Assembly (NCBI GenBank): GCA_016744435.1
Contig: JADGEJ010000029.1
Coordinates: 1-47,325, forward strand
Source of the DNA: Lentibacter sp.
GTDB lineage: Bacteria; Pseudomonadota; Alphaproteobacteria; Rhodobacterales; Rhodobacteraceae
DNA length: 47,325 nucleotides
Reading direction: 5' to 3'
Numbering within the stretch: the stretch's first letter is position 1; the number at the start of each line of letters is the position of its first letter. The position numbers and the translations under genes were made by a program. Under the pieces are notes generated by a model that saw only the letters and a list, made by a program, of their open reading frames with translations, had not been told where the DNA came from and made no database searches. Positions 25,997 through 36,893 of this stretch are shown piece after piece.

Positions 25997-26497
25997 CTAG
26001 GCCGTGCTCACACTGCGCGCGAACGCTGCGAAGTCAGCCACTTCTGCAGGCGTTGGGTGCGCTCCAGAGAAACAGTAAAGGTAGCCCTCAACACGTGTCA
26101 GCCTTTCCTCCAGCGTCTCAGATAGGTCGAGCGCATAATAACCGATCTGCTGATAATAGAGCACCCGCGCGCGAATATCGGCTTCGGCGACGGCATAACC
26201 GTGCCGGACAAACATGGCCGCCATGGTGAGGCCACCTGTCATGTGCAGGCCAATATTCTGGCCGCTTTCCTTCTCGATTTCTGGAAGCAGGTCAATCGTA
26301 TAGGCTTGAAGGGCCGCGATGTTGGGGTCAGCGTTGAGTGCGTGAATGCCGCCAGCGGCGTGCCAGCTTGACCCCGCTGTCAGAACTGAACGCTCGATCA
26401 GGCAAACATCTGACCAGCCGAGTTTTGCGAGATGGTAAAGCACTGAGGATCCGACGACTCCGCCACCGATGACGACAACTCTGTCATGCGATTTCAT
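25997..26497 (-). pseudogene. Chimeric ORF: FAD dehydrogenase N-terminus joined to TetR C-terminus
   Basis: The first 95 residues are the front of a DAO-type FAD dehydrogenase of the sarcosine/dimethylglycine dehydrogenase kind: VVVIGGGVVGSSVLYHLAKLGW (dinucleotide-binding fold), ERSVLTAGSSWHAAGGIHALNADPN and IGLHMTGGLTMAA. Such enzymes normally run to several hundred residues. At about 26215 the text changes to RHGYAVAEADIRARVLYYQQIGYYALDL, then LEERLTRVEGYLYCFSG, which I recognise as the C-terminal end of a TetR-family regulator. The frame is open through the joint and stops at a natural TetR-like end. The simplest reading is a deletion that removed most of the dehydrogenase and the front of a neighbouring tetR gene. 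GGAGA precedes the ATG at 26497, so a 166-residue fusion could still be made. Confidence 0.65.
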
Positions 26498-26512
26498 GAC
26501 AGCTTCTCCCAC

Positions 26513-26930
26513 GCAGATTTCGATCCGATATCAGCGTAGGAAGGGGAAGTATTTCGATCTAGACAGAAATGTCCAATACCTGTCGTTTTTGGGCTCCGAA
26601 CGGTGGGGTTAACGGGATTCTGCGGGGCGAAAACAGCCGTGCCTACGGTATGCAGCTATCTATGCAGCAACCTGTGCATAACGCGTGCATACGTTTTCGC
26701 GCCAAAAGTTAAGGCAAATTAACTTAATGCAGCGTGCGCTGCGGGGTAGGTTTTGCGCCTTGGCTTCGCCAAGTCGCCCCGCCGGGTGGCGCTGTGTCAG
26801 CTTTGCTGACACAGCGCCACCCGGCTATGCCCAACACAAGTTAGGGCATCTTTGATGCACGGTTTGTGGCGGGAGGCTTGGATAGGCTTGGTCGTGATAT
26901 CGCCGCGCGTCAAAACGCGGCGACAACTTC
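26513..26930. other. Structured intergenic region before the cox operon end
   Basis: No gene seen. It holds several hairpins: AAGTTAA/TTAACTT at 26706-26725, GCAGCG/CGCTGC near 26730-26743, CTTGGC/GCCAAG at 26759-26773, and a very strong one at 26781-26825. A cluster of TATGCAGC (26649-26656, 26661-26668) and GTGCATA (26674-26680, 26685-26691) words precedes them. It separates coxM's end from the chimeric ORF. Confidence 0.6.
26781..26825. repeat. Perfect 21-bp stem hairpin
   Basis: Bases 26781-26801 pair without a mismatch with 26805-26825 around a TTT loop; the arms read GCCGGGTGGCGC... and its complement. No U-tract follows on either strand. It could act as a transcript end or a barrier to nucleases after coxM, or be a REP/mobile-element derived palindrome. 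Confidence 0.85.
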
Positions 26931-27725
26931 TTAGGCCGAGGCTACTGCCCGTGCCGCCATGACTTTGATCAGGTTCGCACGGTAGCCAGCAGAGCCGTGG
27001 ATGTCGGACATCAAGCCATCTGTCCCCACGTCAGCTCCTTTCGCGGCGGCTTCTGACCAATCCGCACCCAGCGCTGCCTCAAGCGGCTCCGAGCGGAACA
27101 CACCTTCGTCGCCCGCGCCTGTGACTGACACCCGAACGCCGTCAGCGCCTTTGGCAACAAACACACCAACCAGTGCGAAGAGAGAGGCAGGCTGCGGGAA
27201 CTTCGCATAGGCTGCCGCTTGAGCCTTGGGGAACTTCACAGCTGTGATGATCTCACCTTCTTCAAGTGCCGTTCCAAACAGCCCATCAAAGAAAGCATCA
27301 GCTGCCATCTCGCGTTGGTTTGTCACCACGGTTGCGCCAAGCGCGAGCAAGGCTGCCGGATAGTCGGCCGCCGGATCGTTGTTGGCAACCGATCCGCCGA
27401 TCGTGCCGACGTGGCGCACAGCTGGGTCGCCGATCCCCGCCGCCAGGCTTGCCAGTGCTGGCGAGTGCTTTTGCACATCTGCGCTGCCCGCCACGTCTGC
27501 GTGGGTGGTCGCTGCGCCGATAACCAGCGTGTCGCCCTCAAGCGAGATGCCGACCATGCCGTCAATCCCGCGCACATCAACAAGTTCGCTCGGCGCTGCG
27601 AGGTGTTGCTTCATCGTCGCGATCAGGGTTTGCCCGCCCGCCAAGATCGTTGCTTCGTCGTCTGCGCCCAGCGCCTTTACGGCGTCGTCAATGCTGGCGG
27701 CTTTGGTGTATTTTGTCGGATACAT
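26931..27725 (-). CDS. coxM: CO-dehydrogenase-like FAD subunit (medium)
   Basis: 264 residues of the xanthine-dehydrogenase FAD-binding family. The two FAD-contact motifs are present: AGGQTLIATMKQHLAAP near 29-45 and TIGGSVANNDPAADYPAALLALGA near 107-130. The C-terminal CODH FAD domain has VGVFVAKGADGVRVSVTGAG. It would pass electrons from the iron-sulfur subunit to the acceptor. GGAGG seven bases before the ATG fixes the start at 27725, 13 bases after coxL. It is the last gene of a D-E-G-S-L-M order; S-L-M is the order known for form II enzymes. Confidence 0.9.
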   Translation of the reverse strand: MYPTKYTKAASIDDAVKALGADDEATILAGGQTLIATMKQHLAAPSELVDVRGIDGMVGISLEGDTLVIGAATTHADVAGSADVQKHSPALASLAAGIGDPAVRHVGTIGGSVANNDPAADYPAALLALGATVVTNQREMAADAFFDGLFGTALEEGEIITAVKFPKAQAAAYAKFPQPASLFALVGVFVAKGADGVRVSVTGAGDEGVFRSEPLEAALGADWSEAAAKGADVGTDGLMSDIHGSAGYRANLIKVMAARAVASA

Positions 27726-27738
27726 ATTTTGTCCTCCC

Positions 27739-30108
<2,370 letters not shown>

Positions 30109-30131
30109 CTCTTTAGTCCTCCCTTGTCAAA

Positions 30132-30602
30132 TTACATTTTTGTGGCTGCGTCTTGCACAGCCTTGACGATGTTGTGGTAGCCCGTGCAGCGGCAGATATT
30201 GCCTTCCAGCTCGTGGCGCACGGCCTCGGCTGTTACGTCTCGGCCCTCGGCTTTGTAGCGGTTCACCATATCAACGCCTGACATGATCATGCCCGGTGTG
30301 CAGAAGCCGCATTGCAGCCCGTGGTGTTCTTTGAAAGAGGCCTGCATCGGGTGCAGATCGCCATCCGCGAGGCCCTCAATCGTCGTTACTTCCGCACCAT
30401 CAATGGCGGCTGCAAGTGTGGTGCAAGACTTCACCGCCTTGCCATCAATGTGCACGACACAAGCGCCGCATTGTGATGTGTCACAGCCGATGTGCGTGCC
30501 TGTCAGGCGCAGGTCTTCGCGCAGAAACTCCGACAACAGCGTTTCGCCCGAGACCTCCCGTGTGACGGCCTTGCCGTTCACTGTCATATTAATCTTGGTC
30601 AT
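30132..30602 (-). CDS. coxS: CO-dehydrogenase-like 2Fe-2S subunit (small)
   Basis: 156 residues with two [2Fe-2S] clusters. The N-terminal plant-ferredoxin-like set is Cys40, Cys45, Cys48 and Cys60 ([13 protein letters not shown] and KSC). The C-terminal four-helix set is Cys98, Cys101, Cys137 and Cys139 ([10 protein letters not shown] and [11 protein letters not shown]). It carries electrons from the molybdenum site in CoxL to FAD in CoxM. It lies 23 bases before coxL, with a GGGAGG-type ribosome site before the ATG. Confidence 0.95.
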   Translation of the reverse strand: MTKINMTVNGKAVTREVSGETLLSEFLREDLRLTGTHIGCDTSQCGACVVHIDGKAVKSCTTLAAAIDGAEVTTIEGLADGDLHPMQASFKEHHGLQCGFCTPGMIMSGVDMVNRYKAEGRDVTAEAVRHELEGNICRCTGYHNIVKAVQDAATKM

Positions 30603-30656
30603 ATAGTCCTCCCTTTAAGCCAGCCTCCCCGCCGGCCATTTCGTGGCGTTCCTGAA

Positions 30657-31118
30657 CTAGCCCTCCTCTGGCTGTTCAGGTCCGTTTAAGTGTTCTTGGA
30701 AATTGTCAAAAAACTTGCCAGCCAGCTTCTTGGCTGTCGCGTCAATAAGGCGGCTGCCGAGGCGGGCCAGTTTGCCGCCGATCTGGGCATGCGCCTCATA
30801 GCGCAGGATGGTGCCATCATCCGTTTCCTCAAGCGAAACATCAGCGCCGCCCTTGGCAAAGCCCGCAACGCCGCCGTTGCCTTCGCCCTGAATGGTGTAG
30901 CTGGCGGGCGCCTCGATGTTGAGAAGCTCGATAGCCCCCGCGAACTTGGCCTTCACGGGGCCGATCTTTTGCACGACTTTGGCTTCCATCGTGGTTGGAG
31001 ATGTTTGTTCGATCTCTTCGCACCCCGGGATACAGAGCTTGAGCACGTCGACATCGTTGAGCGCTGCCCAGACGGCTTCACGTGGTGCGCTAATGGTATG
31101 CTCTCCCGTCATATCCAT
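30657..31118 (-). CDS. coxG: CoxG-type SRPBCC protein
   Basis: 153 residues forming an SRPBCC/START-like fold typical of CoxG: MTGEHTISAPREAVWAALNDVDVLKLCIPGCEEIEQ, then VVQKIGPVKAKFAGAIELLNIEAPASYTIQGEGNGGVAGFAKGGADVSLEE, and a C-terminal amphipathic helix (LIDATAKKLAGKFFDNFQEHL). CoxG is thought to help attach or assemble the dehydrogenase at the membrane. A GGAGGAG site stands before the ATG. It lies between coxE and coxS on the same strand. Confidence 0.92.
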   Translation of the reverse strand: MDMTGEHTISAPREAVWAALNDVDVLKLCIPGCEEIEQTSPTTMEAKVVQKIGPVKAKFAGAIELLNIEAPASYTIQGEGNGGVAGFAKGGADVSLEETDDGTILRYEAHAQIGGKLARLGSRLIDATAKKLAGKFFDNFQEHLNGPEQPEEG

Positions 31119-31202
31119 CTAAATTTCTCCTCCCCGAAAAATCTAAATCAAGACCTTCGAGTGTAAGCGTCCATCGATTCTTAGCAAGTTATTGTTTTCG
31201 CC

Positions 31203-32426
31203 TTAAAGTTGAGCGATAAACTCAGGCTTTCGAGATTGTGTGCTTAACGCCTCAGACAGGCCCGCCAAGCTGTCGACATTGTGACAGGCGTGAAAACTGT
31301 CAACCAATGGCACCAGAGTGCGCACGCCAGCCGCCTTGGGCGCAAAGCCATCAAAGCGCAAAAGCGGGTTGAGCCAGACAAGTCGTTTGCACGACAGCGA
31401 CAGGCGCTCAGCCTCTTTTTGCAGGGTTTCAACACCGCCGGTTTCCAGCCCGTCAGTGATCAACAGCACGACAGCGCCCTGCCCCAACACGCGGCGCGAG
31501 TAGTCGCGGTTGAAAGCGCGCAAGGCCTCGCCAAGCCGCGTGCCGCCTTGCCAGTCGGGCGCGTCATGGCCGACAGCTTTGAGCGCGTCATCAACATCGC
31601 GTTGGTGCAAGGCGCGGGTGATGTTCGTGAGTTGCGTGCCCATGGTGAAGCCGTGCACATGGCCCCAGCCCGAGTGCGGCGCCCAAACGAGCGTGTGCAA
31701 AAAGTGCATCATCATCCGCGCATAAGTGGCCATTGAGCCGGAGATGTCGCAGAGCACCACCAAGTTAAGCGGGCGGGTGCGCGGGGCCTTCTTGGGCAGC
31801 GCGCCAAACTCGCCGCCCCTTTTCAGGGCGTCTCGTAGCAGACGGCGCGCGTCGGGCTGGTGGCCGATGTGCGACGACGCATAGCGGCGGGTTTTAACGG
31901 GCTTCGCGGGCAGCCTCAACTTGCTGATCGCAGCAATGGCCGCAGCCTGCTCGGCATTGCTCATTTGCTCAAAGTCGAGACTGCGCAGCACTTCGGTCTG
32001 CGACAGGCTCATCTGCGCATCCATCTCAAGCATGTCGCGCTCAGGCGTGTCTTCATGCGGCTCATGCCCGCCTTCATCAAGCGCCTCTTCCGCACGGCGC
32101 TGCGCGGCTTTTGCATCAGGCGCATCGTCGCCCATTGTCTGCAAAAGCGGCAACATAGAACGCACCATTTTTTGCAGGAACTCCGGGTCGCGCCAGAACA
32201 GGGTGAAGACCTGATGGAAGGTTTCAAACTGCTCAGGGCGGCAGACAAGCGTCGCCTTGAGCGTGTTGTAAAAGTCTTCCCGCTGGGTGAAGCCCGCAGC
32301 CTGCACCGCCTCGATAGCCGAGAGCACTTGCGCAGGGCCAGTCTTGATGCCGGCTTTGCGCAAAGCGCGGGCAAAGTGGATAATGTTCTCAGCCAGCTTG
32401 CCTTCGGTTTCGGGAAGCGCCTGCAC
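31203..32426 (-). CDS. coxE: VWA-domain maturation protein CoxE
   Basis: 407 residues starting at a GTG that overlaps the coxD stop by one base. The N-terminal half is helical with an acidic stretch near 112-140. The von Willebrand A domain begins near residue 220 and has an intact MIDAS metal site D227-I-S-G-S in VVLCDISGSMATYARM, plus the later LLITDGLETGG. In Afipia (Oligotropha), CoxE works with the AAA+ ATPase CoxD to insert sulfur and copper into the active site. Because form II enzymes lack the copper-binding Cys, what CoxE does here is open. Confidence 0.92.
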   Translation of the reverse strand: MQALPETEGKLAENIIHFARALRKAGIKTGPAQVLSAIEAVQAAGFTQREDFYNTLKATLVCRPEQFETFHQVFTLFWRDPEFLQKMVRSMLPLLQTMGDDAPDAKAAQRRAEEALDEGGHEPHEDTPERDMLEMDAQMSLSQTEVLRSLDFEQMSNAEQAAAIAAISKLRLPAKPVKTRRYASSHIGHQPDARRLLRDALKRGGEFGALPKKAPRTRPLNLVVLCDISGSMATYARMMMHFLHTLVWAPHSGWGHVHGFTMGTQLTNITRALHQRDVDDALKAVGHDAPDWQGGTRLGEALRAFNRDYSRRVLGQGAVVLLITDGLETGGVETLQKEAERLSLSCKRLVWLNPLLRFDGFAPKAAGVRTLVPLVDSFHACHNVDSLAGLSEALSTQSRKPEFIAQL

Positions 32427-33337
32427 TATTCAGACAACAGCTGCGCGCGGGCTTCGTCGAGCAAACGCGCTGTTTCAGAGCCTGTTATCCTGGCGATATC
32501 ATCCTGATACTTAAGCAGTGCGCCGAGCGTATTAGAGACGACTTCAGGTGTAATAGAGACTGAATCCAGTGCAATCAGGCAGCGCGCCCAGTCGATGGTT
32601 TCGGCAACGCCCGGATTTTTGAACAGGTCTTCACCACGCAAGGCCTGCACGAAAGCCACGACTTCGCGGGTGAGCTTTTCGCTGCATTCGGGAAGGCGCG
32701 CCTTGAGGATTTCAACCTCGCGCTCAAACAGCGGATAGTCGACCCAGTGGTAGAGGCAACGGCGCTTCAGCGCGTCGTGCACCTCGCGGGTGCGGTTGGA
32801 AGTGAGGATCACAATCGGAGGCTCTTGCGCCTTAATAGTGCCTAACTCGGGGATAGTGACTTGGAAGTCTGACAATGCCTCAAGCAGGAAGGCTTCGAAC
32901 GGCTCATCTGTGCGGTCAAGCTCGTCGATCAGCAAAACTGGCGGTCCTTCGGGGTGCGGCTCAAGCGCTTCGAGCAAGGGCCGTTTGATCAGGTAGTCAG
33001 GCGAGAAGAGCTCGGCTTGAAGCGAGGTTCGGTCAGCCTCGCCCGCGGCTTCTGATGTGCGAATGGCGACCATCTGCGCGGCGAAGTTCCACTCGTAAAG
33101 AGCGGACGATACATCAAGCCCTTCGTAACATTGCAGGCGAATGAGGCGGCGGCCCAGAGCTTGGGCGAGCGCCTTGGCGATTTCTGTTTTGCCTGTGCCG
33201 GCTTCGCCCTCCAAGAACAGAGGTTTGCCAAGTTTGAGCGAGAGAAACGCAACTGTGCCAAGCGCGCGGCCACAGACATAGTTTTGTTTGGCAAGCAGCG
33301 CGATGGTGTCGTCGATGGAAGAAGGAAGGGCGGCCAT
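32426..33337 (-). CDS. coxD: MoxR-type AAA+ ATPase CoxD
   Basis: 303 residues. Walker A GEAGTGKTE lies at 44-52, Walker B VLLIDELDRTDEPFEAFLLEAL near 134, a sensor 1 ILTSNRTREVHDALKRRCLYHW near 173-194, as in MoxR ATPases. It acts with CoxE as a chaperone-like pair that matures the molybdenum enzyme. This is the first gene of the cox operon. 120 bases separate its start from the divergent xdhC. The ribosome site is weak. Confidence 0.93.
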   Translation of the reverse strand: MAALPSSIDDTIALLAKQNYVCGRALGTVAFLSLKLGKPLFLEGEAGTGKTEIAKALAQALGRRLIRLQCYEGLDVSSALYEWNFAAQMVAIRTSEAAGEADRTSLQAELFSPDYLIKRPLLEALEPHPEGPPVLLIDELDRTDEPFEAFLLEALSDFQVTIPELGTIKAQEPPIVILTSNRTREVHDALKRRCLYHWVDYPLFEREVEILKARLPECSEKLTREVVAFVQALRGEDLFKNPGVAETIDWARCLIALDSVSITPEVVSNTLGALLKYQDDIARITGSETARLLDEARAQLLSE

Positions 33338-33457
33338 GGCGGGCTTTCTGTTCGAGTATGTCAGGGGCTATTAAAGCAGCCCTACGGTTGACTGTCTATC
33401 TTGCGAAGCGCGGCGCAGATGATAGGCTCACCACCTGAATGATGAAAGGATGCGCGC

Positions 33458-34378
33458 ATGAGCGTTCCCGCCCTTGATGCTAGCTCGGTGATCGAGCCAA
33501 TCCGCCAGTTGAGCGAAGGCGACGGTGTGCTGGCCGTGATTACACGGATCGACGGGCCGTCATACCGCCCGCTTGGTGCGATGATGGCGGTGATGGATGG
33601 TGGCCGGCGCATTGGCACGCTCAGCTCTGGCTGTGTCGAGGCCGACATCGCGCTGCAGGCCGAGAAGGCGCAGCTTTCGGGCAAGCCTTTTAGCGTGGTC
33701 TATGGCAAAGGCTCGCCGTTTGCCGACATTACCCTACCCTGCGGTGGCGGGCTTGAGGTCTTGCTGGTGCCCGCACCGGACAAAACCGTTCTGGCCGAGC
33801 TTCTCGCGCACCACCAAGCGCGGCAGGCCTGTGCGCTTGAGGTAGACAGGCGCAACAGTGCGCTCTGTGCTGTGCCCACGGGTGCAACAGGCTGGACGGG
33901 TGATGTCTTCACTGTCGCAATCGAGCCGGAGTTGGCGTTCTACGTGTTTGGCAAGGGGCCAGAAGCGATCACCTTTGCGGGGCTGGTGCAAAGCGCTGGC
34001 TACCCGACACTGCTGCTGTCGCCCGACGAAGAAACGCTGGCCATTGCCCAAGCCGCAGGCTGCGCGACGCGGCACCTGACTTCGCCGAAGCTGCCAAACG
34101 ACGTGCGCCCGGACGTGCACTCAGCCGTTGTCTTGTTTTTTCACGATCACGAGTGGGAGCCGCCGATCATCGCCGACGCTTTGAGCAGTGAAGCCTTCTA
34201 CATCGGCGCGCAGGGCAGCCTACGCGCCAGTGAAGCGCGCAAAAACGAGCTGACATTGCTGGGTGTCAGCGCCCAAGCTCTCGCAAGGGTGCGCGGGCCA
34301 ATCGGGCTTATCCCCTCGGTGCGGGACGCGCGCAAGCTGGCCGTCAGCGTTTTGGCCGAGGTGCTCAACGAGGGGTGA
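33458..34378 (+). CDS. XdhC/CoxF-family molybdenum cofactor insertion protein
   Basis: 306 residues. The N-terminal XdhC domain contains GPSYRPLGAMMAVMDGGRRIGTLSSGCVEADIA at about 28-60, with the conserved Cys54, and ADITLPCGGGLEVLLVP near 89. The C-terminal Rossmann part has FYVFGKGPEAITFAGLVQSAGYPTLLLSPDEETLA near 165-198 and AFYIGAQGSLRASEARKNELTLLG near 246. Such proteins bind molybdenum cofactor, support its sulfuration and insert it into enzymes of the xanthine/CO dehydrogenase family. It is divergent from coxD and so probably serves the cox enzyme. Confidence 0.9.
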   Translation: MSVPALDASSVIEPIRQLSEGDGVLAVITRIDGPSYRPLGAMMAVMDGGRRIGTLSSGCVEADIALQAEKAQLSGKPFSVVYGKGSPFADITLPCGGGLEVLLVPAPDKTVLAELLAHHQARQACALEVDRRNSALCAVPTGATGWTGDVFTVAIEPELAFYVFGKGPEAITFAGLVQSAGYPTLLLSPDEETLAIAQAAGCATRHLTSPKLPNDVRPDVHSAVVLFFHDHEWEPPIIADALSSEAFYIGAQGSLRASEARKNELTLLGVSAQALARVRGPIGLIPSVRDARKLAVSVLAEVLNEG

Positions 34379-34448
34379 ATGAGCGGTTGCCAAGCCTCGG
34401 CTTTTTGGCTTTGGTGCATGGTGAAACAGCACGAGAGAGAGCAACTTA

Positions 34449-36113
34449 ATGACACGTAATGGCGGGCAGCTTCTGGTCGAATGCCTCATGAACCTAGGCG
34501 CAAGCAAAAGCTTTGGTGTGCCCGGCGAAAGCTATCTTGCTGTGCTTGACGCATTGCACGACACCGAGGGCAAACTCGACTTTGTTCTTTGCCGCAACGA
34601 AGGCGGCGCGGCGTTCATGGCGGCGGCTTATGGCAAGCTCACAGGCAGCCCCGGCATTTGCATGGTGACGCGTGGGCCGGGGGCGACGAATGCTTCGATC
34701 GGCATTCACACGGCGATGCAGGACTCTGCGCCAATGCTGGTGTTTGTTGGCCAAGTCGGCACCGATATGAAGGGGCGCGAGGCCTTTCAGGAGCTCGACT
34801 ATCGCGCCGTTTTTGGCAGTATGGCGAAATGGGCTGTCGAGATCGACGAAGTCAGCCGCATTCCCGAGATCATCAGCCGCGCCTGGACGATGGCTGTGAG
34901 CGGGCGGCCCGGCCCTGTTGTTATTGCGCTGCCTGAAGACATGCTGACAAGCCTGACAGAGACGGCCCCGATCAGCGGGCCTGCCGACATCGCCGAACCC
35001 GCCCCATCGCAGCGCGCGACAGACGTGACGCTGGCCTTGCTGAGCGAGGCTGCGCGCCCCGTTATCCTGCTCGGCGGCTGCAACTGGAGCGCCAGTGGGC
35101 GCGCCGCGATGCAGGCTTTTGCTGAGGCATCAGACATCCCTGTGCTGGCGGCATTCCGCTACCAAGACCAGTTTGACAACTTCTCTGGCGTCTACGCAGG
35201 CGAGGCCGGTGTTGGCATGCCACCACATGTCAAACGCATCATCGGCGCGGCTGACGTTGTGCTGGCGGTGAACGTGCGCTTTGGCGAAATGACAACAGAC
35301 GGCTACACGCTGTTTGACGTGCCCGAAGCCAAGCAAAAGATCGTGCATGTACATGCGTCTTCCGACGAGATCGGCAAGATATACCGCCCCGAGCTTGGCA
35401 TCATCGCGGGGCCAAATGCGTTTTCGGCTGTATTAGAGCCTATTGATGGCGATTGGGCAGAATGGCGCGAGGCTTGCCGTGCTGACTTTGAGATCAGCCT
35501 GAAAGCCCCTGAACAGCCCTCGCCTGTTGACATGGCACGGGTGACAGAGCACTTGCGCGCCGTGCTGCCCGACGATGCTATCCTCACCAATGGCGCGGGC
35601 AACTTTGCTGTCTGGCCCAACAAGTTTTATCTGTTCGGGCCGAACGCCAAACTACTGGCGCCACAGTCTGGCGCTATGGGCTATGGCCTGCCAGCGGCGA
35701 TTGCCGCCAAAGTGGCACACCCCGAGCGACGCGTCGTTTGTTTTGCAGGGGATGGCGACTTTCAGATGAACTGTCAGGAACTGGCCACCGCGGCGCAAGC
35801 GGGCGCCGCGCCGATTGTGCTGATCGTGAACAACGGCATCTACGGCACGATCCGTGCGCACCAAGAGCGCCACTACCCTGCGCGCGTTTCTGGCACTGAC
35901 ATGATCAGCCCCGACTTTGCGGCACTGGCACGGGCCTATGGCTTTCACGGTGAGCGCGTTGAGAAAACGGCCGACTTTGCGGCGGCCTTTGAGCGCGCCC
36001 TCGCCTCAGACACTGGCGCTGTGCTTGACTTGAACGTCTCGCCCGAAGCGCTCACGCCACGTGTGACGCTTAGCCAAATGCGCGAGGCCGCATTGAAAGC
36101 TAAGGCTGATTAA
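34449..36113 (+). CDS. Thiamine-diphosphate enzyme, acetolactate synthase-like
   Basis: 554 residues in the usual three domains. The ThDP-activating Glu lies in CRNEGGAAFMAAAYG near 49-63, the glycine-rich PGICMVTRGPGATNASIGIHTAMQDSAPMLVFVGQVG stretch near 70-106, and the ThDP-binding motif GDGDFQMNCQELATA with the closing NNGIYGTIRAHQ near 435-475. It resembles acetolactate synthase large subunits, but no regulatory subunit gene (ilvH) is adjacent, so a different decarboxylase or ligase is likely. It follows xdhC by 70 bases on the same strand. GAGAGAG stands before the ATG. Whether it works with the cox enzyme is unknown. Confidence 0.88.
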   Translation: MTRNGGQLLVECLMNLGASKSFGVPGESYLAVLDALHDTEGKLDFVLCRNEGGAAFMAAAYGKLTGSPGICMVTRGPGATNASIGIHTAMQDSAPMLVFVGQVGTDMKGREAFQELDYRAVFGSMAKWAVEIDEVSRIPEIISRAWTMAVSGRPGPVVIALPEDMLTSLTETAPISGPADIAEPAPSQRATDVTLALLSEAARPVILLGGCNWSASGRAAMQAFAEASDIPVLAAFRYQDQFDNFSGVYAGEAGVGMPPHVKRIIGAADVVLAVNVRFGEMTTDGYTLFDVPEAKQKIVHVHASSDEIGKIYRPELGIIAGPNAFSAVLEPIDGDWAEWREACRADFEISLKAPEQPSPVDMARVTEHLRAVLPDDAILTNGAGNFAVWPNKFYLFGPNAKLLAPQSGAMGYGLPAAIAAKVAHPERRVVCFAGDGDFQMNCQELATAAQAGAAPIVLIVNNGIYGTIRAHQERHYPARVSGTDMISPDFAALARAYGFHGERVEKTADFAAAFERALASDTGAVLDLNVSPEALTPRVTLSQMREAALKAKAD

Positions 36114-36132
36114 TGCCGCTTCAAAGGATGAC

Positions 36133-36155
36133 ACCTGCCTGCTTTACTGGCAGGT
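36133..36155. terminator. Bidirectional terminator hairpin between convergent genes
   Basis: ACCTGCC at 36133-36139 pairs with GGCAGGT at 36149-36155. It lies 20 bases after the stop of the ThDP enzyme and includes the last codons of the convergent gene. Flanking GACA and TGTC can extend the stem past a bulge. Confidence 0.6.
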
Positions 36156-36551
36156 TGTCTCTTTGATGAAGCAGTTAGAACCGATGCAGCCATCCCAGCC
36201 TTCTTCTTTGATAAGCCGAGACTTCTCACCAAAGCTGCCCTCAACGGGCGTCACCGACTTGATCTTGTCAAACCTGAAGATGCGCTCTGAGGCGTAGTCG
36301 CGAGACTTGGTGCAGCCTCGTGTTTGCCACCCGTGCATATAGAGCGTGCCGTTGTTGCCGATCGCGACTTGGTGCACATCAACAAGCCGCGGCAGGCAGC
36401 CTTTGCTGACGTCTTTGTCGTAGACAAGCTCGACAACGCGGTTTGCTTTTGCCGCCTCGCAGAGCGGAGCTTCATGTGCAGACTGGGCCTGCGCGGGCGA
36501 CATCAAGGTTAGGGCTAAAAGCAGACTTGGTGACAGGTGCAAAAGCTTCAT
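36144..36551 (-). CDS. Secreted small protein of unknown function, 135 aa
   Basis: A clear signal peptide (KLLHLSPSLLLALTLMSPAQAQS) is cut near residue 22. The mature part has about six Cys (LCEAA, KGCLPR, TRGCTK, DGCIGSNC, TTCQ), suiting disulfides in the periplasm. The text RVVELVYDKD, then YMHGWQTRGCTKSRDYASERIFRFDKIKSV, faintly recalls the beta-rich ligand fold of WYL domains, but here in an exported protein without a DNA-binding part. That resemblance is weak and no function is claimed. AAGGAA seven bases upstream supports the start at 36551; the frame to 36581 adds ten residues that spoil the signal peptide. Confidence 0.65.
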   Translation of the reverse strand: MKLLHLSPSLLLALTLMSPAQAQSAHEAPLCEAAKANRVVELVYDKDVSKGCLPRLVDVHQVAIGNNGTLYMHGWQTRGCTKSRDYASERIFRFDKIKSVTPVEGSFGEKSRLIKEEGWDGCIGSNCFIKETTCQ

Positions 36552-36722
36552 CGCGGCGTTCCTTGGCTGTTTCTTTAACACTACCTTGTCAGCCTTCTGT
36601 TTGGAACAGAATACTCAGCTGCCGGCCCTCTGCGAGAAAGGCGTGCAAGATGTTGCTGAACTCGCCATGACAATGTCCCAGAAAGCTTGGGTCACACCCC
36701 AGATCGCACCGTCGTGGACGAA

Positions 36723-36869
36723 ATGGCGGGTCAAAAAGCCGAGCCGCTCACTGTTGTCTGCAAGGCCAGTTCACCTGCAAGAGCTGCTGGCGCGGTTTTC
36801 GGTCTTGGCGCGATTGCATGGTTTATCGCGATTGGTCGGGAGCTTGTGTTTGAGTGCGCACCGTCTTGA
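36723..36869 (+). CDS. Possible 48-aa single-span membrane protein
   Basis: An ATG at 36723 opens 48 codons: a polar N-terminus with one Cys, then ARAAGAVFGLGAIAWFIAIGRELVFECAPS, one membrane helix. GGACGAA precedes the ATG. The same frame stays open upstream to a stop near 36655 without another ATG, so it may instead be the tail of a lost gene. It lies between a secreted protein and a frameshifted hydrolase, in decayed DNA. Weak call. Confidence 0.3.
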   Translation: MAGQKAEPLTVVCKASSPARAAGAVFGLGAIAWFIAIGRELVFECAPS

Positions 36870-36893
36870 ACTGCGGTTAGGAAGACTTGACCA

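Noticed and set aside
34379-34459. 26-codon frame between xdhC and the ThDP enzyme
   Set aside because: It begins right at the xdhC stop but has no ribosome site of its own and no recognisable product; probably leader DNA.
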